Assembly (NCBI RefSeq): GCF_001704415.2
Contig: NC_030817.1
Location: forward strand, 35,103,550 to 35,167,549
Source: Capra hircus
Taxonomy: Eukaryota > Chordata > Mammalia > Artiodactyla > Bovidae
Direction: 5' to 3'
Length of the DNA: 64,000 nucleotides
Part shown: positions 51,914 through 60,900 of the stretch, piece after piece
Layout: every line of letters starts with the position of its first letter
Numbering within the stretch: the stretch's first letter is position 1
The notes under the pieces: generated by a model
The model's database searches: none
Seen by the model: only the letters and a program-made list of their open reading frames with translations
Told to the model about the DNA's origin: nothing
Program-made: the position numbers and the translations under genes

Positions 51914-54900
51914 GTTGCTCGTCCATGTCTGAGTCTTTGTGACACCACGGACTGTAGCCCACCAAGCTCCACTGAATCTGACAAAAGTATTAGAATAAAA
52001 ATAAAAAGTAATGCTGTTCCTTTGTTCCAACCACCTCATCCTCTGTCGTCCCATTCTCCCCCTGCCTTCAATCTTTCCCAGCATCAGGGTCTTTTCCATG
52101 ATGCTCAAAAAAAAAAAAAAAAAAAAGACAGCTCAGGACATTCCCCACCCAAAAAAAGTTTTGTTTTATTCTGAATAAATGAGATCTTAGTGACTGATTT
52201 ATTTGTGTGATCTATTCACAAGATTGGGGGACTTCCCTGGTGGCTCAGATGGTAAAGCGTCTGTCTACAATGTGGGAGACCCGGGTTCGATCCCTGGGTC
52301 GGGAAGATCCCCTGGAGAAGGAAATGGCAATCCACTCCAGTACTATTGCCTGGAAAATCCCATGGACAGAGTAGCCTGGTAGGCTACAGTCCATAAGTCT
52401 TTTCTTCTTTAGTATATAAGCAGGCTACCTTACCTGGTATTTGTTATCTTTCTGCTTCCTACACCTAGAGAAACAACAACTTGGTACCATTGTAGGTTTC
52501 TGCTTCAATAAGCTCAACCTTTTCCTCCAGTTCTGTGGGGCAAAGGGACTGAATTTTTTTTTTATAACTAAACTGCTCATCTCTCAACTGTCACTTGGAA
52601 TTCTGACTGCTGGGTAGGAAGGGGTTAAAGAAGGGTGGAAATGAAAGAAATTAAAATTACGCTAATCTTTTATCTCTTCTTTCACTAGCACTGACAATAA
52701 AAATGGCCAGAGGAAAAAACCAAACAGCTGGCTCTTTGGTCTGCCAAGATAAGACAGAAGTCATAATAACAACCAAAAACACATCACAGTCATATGCTTT
52801 ATTATTGTTCAGCCGCTCAGTCGTGTCCAACTCTTGGCGACCCCATGGACTGTAGCACACTAGGCTTCACCATCTCCCAGAGCTTGCTCAAACTCATGTC
52901 CACCAATCGCTGTTGCCATCCAACCATCTCATCCTCCGCCATCCCACTCTCCTCCTGCCTTCAATCTTTCCCAGCATCAGGGTCTTTTCCAATGAATCAG
53001 TTCTTCCCATCAGATGGCCAAAATATTGCATTTCAGCTTCAGCATGAGTCCTTCCAATGAATCTTCAGGACTGATTTCCTTTAGGACTGACTGGTTGGAT
53101 CTCCTTGCAGTCCAACAGACTCTCAAGAGTCTTCTCCAACACCACAGTTCAAAAGCATTGATTCTTCGGCGCCCAGCTTTATGGTCTCACATTCATACAT
53201 GACTACTGGAAAAACTGTAGCTTTGACTATACGAACCTTTGTCAGCAAAGTAATGTCTCTGCTTTTTAATACTCTGTCTAGGTTTGTCATTGCTTTTCTT
53301 CCAAGGAGAAAGCATCTTTTAATTTCATGGCTGCAGTCACCATCTGCAATGATTTTGGAGCCCAAGAAAATCAAATCTCTCACTGTTTCCATTGTTTCCC
53401 CATCTATTTGCCATGAAGTGATGGAACCAGATGCCATGATCTTACTTTTCTGAATGCTGAGTTTTAAGCCAGCTTTTTCAATCTTCCCTTTCGCCTTCTT
53501 CAAGCAGCTCTTTAGCTCTTCTTCGCTTTCTGCCATAAGGGTGGTGTCATCTGCAAATCTGAGGTTATTGGTATTTCTTCTAGTAATCTTGATTCCAGCT
53601 TGTGCTTCATCCAACTCAGCATTTTGCATGGTTTACACTCTGCAAATACGTTAAATAAGCAGGGTGACAATGTACATCCTTGATGTACTCCTTTCCCAAT
53701 TTTCAACCGGTCCATTGTTCCATATCTGGTTCTAACTGTTGCTTCTTGACCTGAATACAGGTTTCACAGGGAGCAGGTAAGGTGGTCTGGTATTCCTGTC
53801 TCTTGAAGAATTTTCCAATTTGTTGTGATCCACACAGTCAAAGGCTCTGGCATAGTCAATGAAGCAAAATTAGATATTCTTATGGAACTCTCTTCTTTTT
53901 TTCCTATGATCCAACAGATTCCAGCAATTTGATTTCTGGTTCCTCTGCCTTTTCTAAATCCAGCGTGAACATCTGGAAGTTCTCGGTTCATGTACTGTTA
54001 AAGCCTAGCTTGGAGGATTTTGAGCATTACCTATGCTTTCTAGACTTTTTTAATTAAAGAGTTTTCAGAACAAGAGAAAAAATTCTAAAAATTAGTCAAA
54101 GAGCAAATCTTAAAAAATGAGTTTTCCCTCTTATCAAACAGTTCTTTTAGATAAATTTTAAAATGTGGCTATGGAATTCTCTTCTTTGGACTGTTCTTCA
54201 TAAAACTCATCTTTACTTAAAAAAAAAAAAAAAAACCATCTTACGCTCAGTGTTATGTTAACAGAATATCTAAAAATACACAGAAGCTTTATAGAAGGAA
54301 GCCTGACCCAATAAGAAGATTAGATAAACAAGAGCCTATTGTATAGCACAGGGAACTATATTCAATATTGTATAATAAACTACAATGAAAAAATGTGAAG
54401 AATATATATATGTATAACTGAATCACTTTTATTTACACCAGAAACTAAAACAAGTGTAAATCAGCTATACTTCAATAAAAAGTATTTTAATAAAATACAA
54501 TTCAAACCCCCCAAAAAAGAAAGAAATTGGGATCTTAAAAAATATTAACTCCACAAATACGATAGGGAATTTTATGTAAGATGTTAGAATGGCAGTTCTT
54601 AGGGTATCATGTTATCTTAAGGGAAAAAAAATTAAGGCTAATGGTTTTACTCTTATCTACTGATGAAGAGTATCATTTTAAACACAGAATAAAACTGAAA
54701 AGAAAAGATCCAGGTACTCTGTTGAAACCTAAGTAAGAATCACCAGCACCTTTAATACTGGAATTCCAGGGCAGATTGAAGCGGAGAAGGCAATGGCACC
54801 CCACTCCAGTACTCCTGCCTGGAAAATCCCATGGTCGGAGGAGTCTGGTAGACTGCATGCAGTCCTTGGGGTCGCTAAGAGTCAGACACGACTGAGCGAC

Positions 54901-57900
54901 TTCAGTTTCACTTTTCACTTTCATGCATTAGAGAAGGAAATGGCAACCCACTCCAGTGTTCTTGCCTGGAGAATCCCAGGGACGGGGGAGGCTGGTGGGC
55001 TGCCGTCTATGGGGTCGCACAGAGTTGGACACGACTGAAGCAACTTAGCAGCAGCAGCAGAGCAGATGGAAGAGTTTCTAAGTATTTATTTTACCTCCCA
55101 TGAAATTAATTTTAGAAAGTTTAAAACTTTACGTATTAAAATAGATGTTTCAGAATCTCTGACAACCAACTGAAAAAAAGAATTAAATTCTGCTTTTCTG
55201 GATAAGAATTAAGACAACCAAAAAATATCTATCATATTTTATCTAATCCAAGTCACCAATGCTATATCTCACAACTGGGAGAATCTTTACATAACACTAA
55301 AAATTAAAGATGCCTTCAATTAAACTGTAACCAGAGACTAAGATACATCCACCCTTCAGGGGATAAACTGAGAAGGAAGAAAAAATCTTAAACTGATGAA
55401 ATATTACATTTGTTAAAAGCCATACCACAACAAAAAGAAATAGGAGTAAGATTTAAGAGTAAAAATGAAATACCAGTTGAGCATTACATTGGCATGAAGT
55501 TACCTCCCTGCACTAAACATTATCCATTCAGCATTTTCTCTTCTATTACCTTTAGTTGGAAAGGATAAAGCATAAAGTAATAAAGCATATGCAAAGCACT
55601 TAACATCATATTTAATGGAGAAGGAAAATAAGAAATAATGGATTAATTCTCAACAAGCAAGTGGATGTTAACAAAATACTTCTAAGATACTTCCACAGCA
55701 TTTGGCACAGCCACTTACACCAATTCAATACTTGCATAGATGCGAATTTTAAAATAAAAAGAAAGCAGGCATCTGCTAAAGGAAGTGCTATTATTACATT
55801 TCAGCTTCTAATAAAATGTGTCCAAATTTAACAGTAATAGAGAAACATGCAAGGCTTCTATTTTAATGTGTCATATAATATGACGTGTTTCTAGAATACT
55901 TTTAAAAACCAGAATTTGAAGAATTATATTTAGAAGAGTATAAATGCAACTCTTAGGAACAGCCATAGAACAGACATCACCTGGGGCGCGAGTTTATGGA
56001 GCCATGCTTATTCAGGCTGCTATAGTTTTGATGGCTTGCTATAAATACAAAAAGAAGTACCATGGCAGAAGCAGGTAGAGATTAGATGGGAAAAATAAAT
56101 ATTCTAAAGGAAAGGAATTAAGGCTTAAGATGTCTGCTATACACAAAGCACTAGGCTACTCAACTATATATAAACTCCCCCATTTAATTCTAACAAGCTT
56201 AGAATGTAAATAAAATCTCAATGTAAAAGACTTGGAATGAGAGGCCTTAGAAAAATTAAACAATTTGATCATCACTGCTTTGAAGTGCTGGTACTGCTTT
56301 CAAGGTCTTCCCAGGTGGCTCAGCAGTCAAGAATCCTCCTGCCAATGCAGGAGTCGAATCTGATCCTGAGCCAGGAAGATGCCCTGCAGAAGGAAATGGC
56401 AGCCCACTCCAGTATTCTTGCCTGGGAAATCCCATGAACAAAGGAGCCTGACAGGCTACATACAGTCCAGGGGGTCACAAAGAGAATCGGTCTCGACTTC
56501 GCAACTAAACAACAACAAAGCAGGCTTCAAACACATTCTCTCTTTAAGAATCCACACTGTTTGAGAGGAAATAACTGAAGCTCCCAAAGTCCAAGGATTA
56601 TTATCCTGAGAGCTAAATGTATCAAACTGATTTAAAGAAATTATTTTTATGCATCCTATTAAACTTTTTTTTTTTTTGGTGTGGGGGTGATGCTTATGAA
56701 GAACAGGTTCACATTAGCTTCTTCTAAGGAAGAAAATGTAAATTTTCCTCAATTTAGATACCTGACTAGCACAAAATGACTAGAAATGCAATTAAAAGAC
56801 ATATCTACATTTAAACAAAATTCCTAAAAATGAATGAGTTGATTACTATTTAAAAAGAAACATATCTTGTTATACATTGGATATTTCTAACTTATAATTC
56901 ATGAAAAGCCATACCTGTTCAGAAACAAGAGTCTGTAGCTTCTGAACTTCTAATTGTAATGCTTTGTTTTGGTCACTTAGAATCTAAAAGAAAGAATCTC
57001 AATTTACTGCTTTATTAGGAAAAATTAACAAAGCAACCATTTCAGTAAGTTTTTAAAAAATCAAAGCCGTATAATTACTATAAGCACTTATAAAGTAAGA
57101 GGTGAATCATATACTGACCTAAGAATGCAAATCTCATGGCGGCTTCATTTTTTGGTTTCAATGAATATATTTCCAGGGTATAAGAATACAGTAATGGTAT
57201 AAAGTACATGTATGATGATACCTAAAAAGTAGTTTCTACTAAGCCCCCCTAATTCAGTCATGTGGTTTATCTCAAATGTTTTAACACTAGGCTTAGAACC
57301 CTTTCATATGTATTAAGTTTAACAATTTGTCCCAATGAATTCTGGGAAACCCTGCTTTCATAAGAGAGTACTTACAGGATTACTTAAGTAAGCAAAAAAA
57401 AAAAAAAAAAAACCCACAAATTTAAAAAAAAAAGCAAATCTTACTGCATGCAGAGATGTACCCATGCAATCAGAATACTTTAGGATAATACTCAGGATAT
57501 TTGGCCATGAACAGAAACTAGCACTACGTCAGCAACAGAGGCAAATAAGAACATCTCAACCTATCAGCTAAAAAGTGCAGAAAAAAAGGCTGGGGCAAAA
57601 CAAATATCAAAAGTCTATTATAAGAACAGATAAGTCAAAATAACAGATTAAGTCCCCAAGTAAACTATAGAAATACTATAGTTCAGAGTGATCACATATA
57701 AAAAGTAGTTATTTCTACACTCACTTTAACTAAAAATTATATAAGGTTGTTCAAAGAAAGCTGAGTTGACAAGTTTAATTACACACCTTAAATTCTTCCA
57801 TTTTGTTTGAAATTTCACACTGTAGCTGCTCTTCAAGCAATCGTATTTTATCATCCTTAACATGAATACTGTGAGAAAAAAAAGATACTTCATACATTCA

Positions 57901-60900
57901 GAAAGCTTATATAAATTATGTGCACAACTATCAGTTATTAGCAGTAACATTCTCTTCAATCACACTTCAACATAAGTGCATAAATGGCCTAAAGTACAGC
58001 AATACTTTAATCACCTTTTCTGCATCTTCTCCAGTTCATGTGCAGCAGCAGCCTACGTTGGGAATGAGATGAGAATTCTATTATTTCTCAGGAAGCACTC
58101 AAACCTATTCTTTTACTTAATTTCACTTATTAAAGTTATATTTCATATAGAGTAAATATTAATAGTAAAATGAATAACATACATTACTGTAATAATTTTT
58201 GCTGTCTAGTATTTTTTATTCTCACTGATCCACCTTTATCCTAGAAAAAGCTACATCCTTTTCTGATTAAATGGTAGAAGGCTAAAACAAATCAGCACAT
58301 GAGTGTTATAATCAAGTCCTCCAATAATTCCCTGACAGATCAGTGGGTAAAGAATCTGCCTGCAGTGCAGGAGACCCCAGTCCAATTCCTGGGTTGGGAA
58401 GATCCCCTGGAGAAGGGAAAGGATGCCCACTCCAGTATTCTTGGGCTTCCCTTGTGTGGCTCAGCTGGTAAAGAATCCACCTGCAATGCGGGAGACCTGA
58501 GTTCGATCCCTGAGTTGGGAAGATCCCCTGGAGAAGGGAAAGGATACCCACTCCAGTATTCTGGCCTGGAGAATTCCATGGACTGTATAGGCCATGGGCT
58601 CTCAAAGAGTTGGACATGACTGAGTGACTTTCACTTCACTCACCAGTAACTCAAAAGTTATCAATTTCTTTGGACCAAATATTAATTTCAACATGAATAT
58701 AGAAACATTCAGGTGAGTTGTGAGGGTCATGGTCAAACAGAAGAGGCTTTTAACAACACATCACGCAGCCAAACACAGGTAACCATTATGCTTATCATCT
58801 ACATGGACAAAACTAGGGCTTGTGATACCAATGAAAATAAGTATAAACAAACTATAATTCTAAGGTAAATGCTTAAAAGCAATAAAGATCTACCTGTTCA
58901 TTTGCCAGGGCCTGTAATTTTTGCACTTCAGCTTTTAATAAGAAATTCATATTCTGTATGTCCTAGAACAAAAGGAAAAATAATATTATAATTATTTAAT
59001 ATAAAATTAGATTTGAAGTTGTGTAATGTCTCTTTTCTATCTAAGCAAAGGTCTCAAAGCATAAATCTCAAATTACCACTTCTTATCAAAAAGAAAATCA
59101 TCAATTCCTGTTATTTAACATATTTCCCAAATTATTGTGAATAATATCATGTAAGAAAAGGCCTTTGAACTTCTCCTCTTAGAGGGCTGAAGAGGATCTT
59201 GTAGTTTAAAAAAGAGACAATTTCCAAATGAATTCTCGAGTATTTTCCAGGCTTCATAGACATTTGTACTGATGACAGGATCAGGATAATTCAATGCCTA
59301 TGAAGTACTGTAGCAATTTTTAAGAAGTACTATACCTTAAGTTCCTCCTCTTTACTTGCTAAATGATCATGCTCATTTGCTAAAGAATCTTCAGTTTGTT
59401 TTATCTGCTTATCCTTTTCTGCAATCCTTTAAAAGGAAATAGATTTGTACATTCAATGAACATTTAGAAGTCAAGTCACAAATTAAAGGATTAGAAGCCT
59501 CAAGTACAATCAACCTTACTTAAGTAAATTTTCATATAACTGTACCTTCAATCTCTATAGACCCTTTCAGTTAGTAGTTAACGGTCACATGCATTACTAC
59601 AACTTCATAAAATACATACCCCTATTTTAAAACTTGAAGTCAAAGAAGTTAATAATTTAAGCTCACAAGCCTGGTAATGTCAAAAACATTTTTCAGGTCT
59701 TCTGAACTTATCTGATCCATGTCTATACAAATTATGCAATACATAACAAAAAAAGAATTTTATTTTCAGCATATCACCATATTGTTAGATTGTTGTTGTT
59801 CAATAGCTCAGTCATGTCCAACTCTTTGCGACCCCATGGACTGCAGCACGCCAGGCTTCCCTGTCCTTCACTATCTCCCGGAGTTTGCTCAAACTTAGGT
59901 CCATTGAGTCAATGATGCCATCTAACCACTTCATAGTTAGATACAGAGTAGCTGTAACTACTTATTAGATACAAAAACTAACTTCCACTAATCTCAAATC
60001 ACAGTGATATCTTCCACATAACTGCTAAGCCCAAAGGAAAGAGTTTTTCCAACTCTTTATGACAAAGACATAAAAACACAGAATACACAATGCATAGGGG
60101 TAGAAGAGCTAAAGTTGTTCCAAATCTAGTTGAGAGTAATTTTTGAACAAGCTAGAACATAAAATCAATCATAAGTATAGAATCTAACAGATATAAGTTA
60201 GTGATGGCTAAGCAATTTTAAGAGAAATATAGAAAGGCAGGCTTACACTTTATGTAATTCTTCTGCTAGAGCTGAAGCAGAGGTCTAAGAAAGAAAAACA
60301 GTGTCAACATAAAAGCCTTTAAGAGAAAGTTCAAAAGCTGTACAATAATCGTCACAATAGGGCTTTAAAAATTAAAAGAAATAAATGTATATAAAGTTAA
60401 GGAAGTAGTTGGCTCATGATGAATGTTCACTAAATAACAGCTATTATTCTGAAAGTAAATTTGATCAACAGCTTCCAGTATTAGGGAATTAGCATCATAA
60501 GACATTTCTAATGAAATAAGTTGGCAGGCCTGAAAACTATTTAACTGACAAGCAACACATGCACAGGAAAAAAAAAAGCAGCAAAGGCTATTTTTCATTT
60601 ATGAGCTTCTCCTTAATAAAAATTTCTAGTGATGAAATGATACCATTCATGATTAAGTTTAACAAGTCATTTGATAAAGCCCATGTTCATCTCTACTTTT
60701 CAAAGTATTTAATTTCTGATAAATCTTCTAGAACTACCTCTCAGCTATAACTTAAGATCTCAATCCAATTTGAGTTAATAATTTACATACACACAAACAT
60801 TCATATACACACAAACACCTATGTAATTCTTTCTCAATTAATTTTACACAATAGTTCCTACAAAGAAAACAATTAGGAAAAAAAAAAAAAAAACCTGTTT

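Noticed and set aside
52227..52320. tRNA-like sequence with a good B box
   Set aside because: It is the tRNA-derived head of a Bov-tA SINE, as in about twenty other places here, not a tRNA gene.
53123..53629. 168-codon minus-strand frame as a host gene
   Set aside because: It is BovB reverse transcriptase with the F/YADD motif, with frame breaks on both sides.
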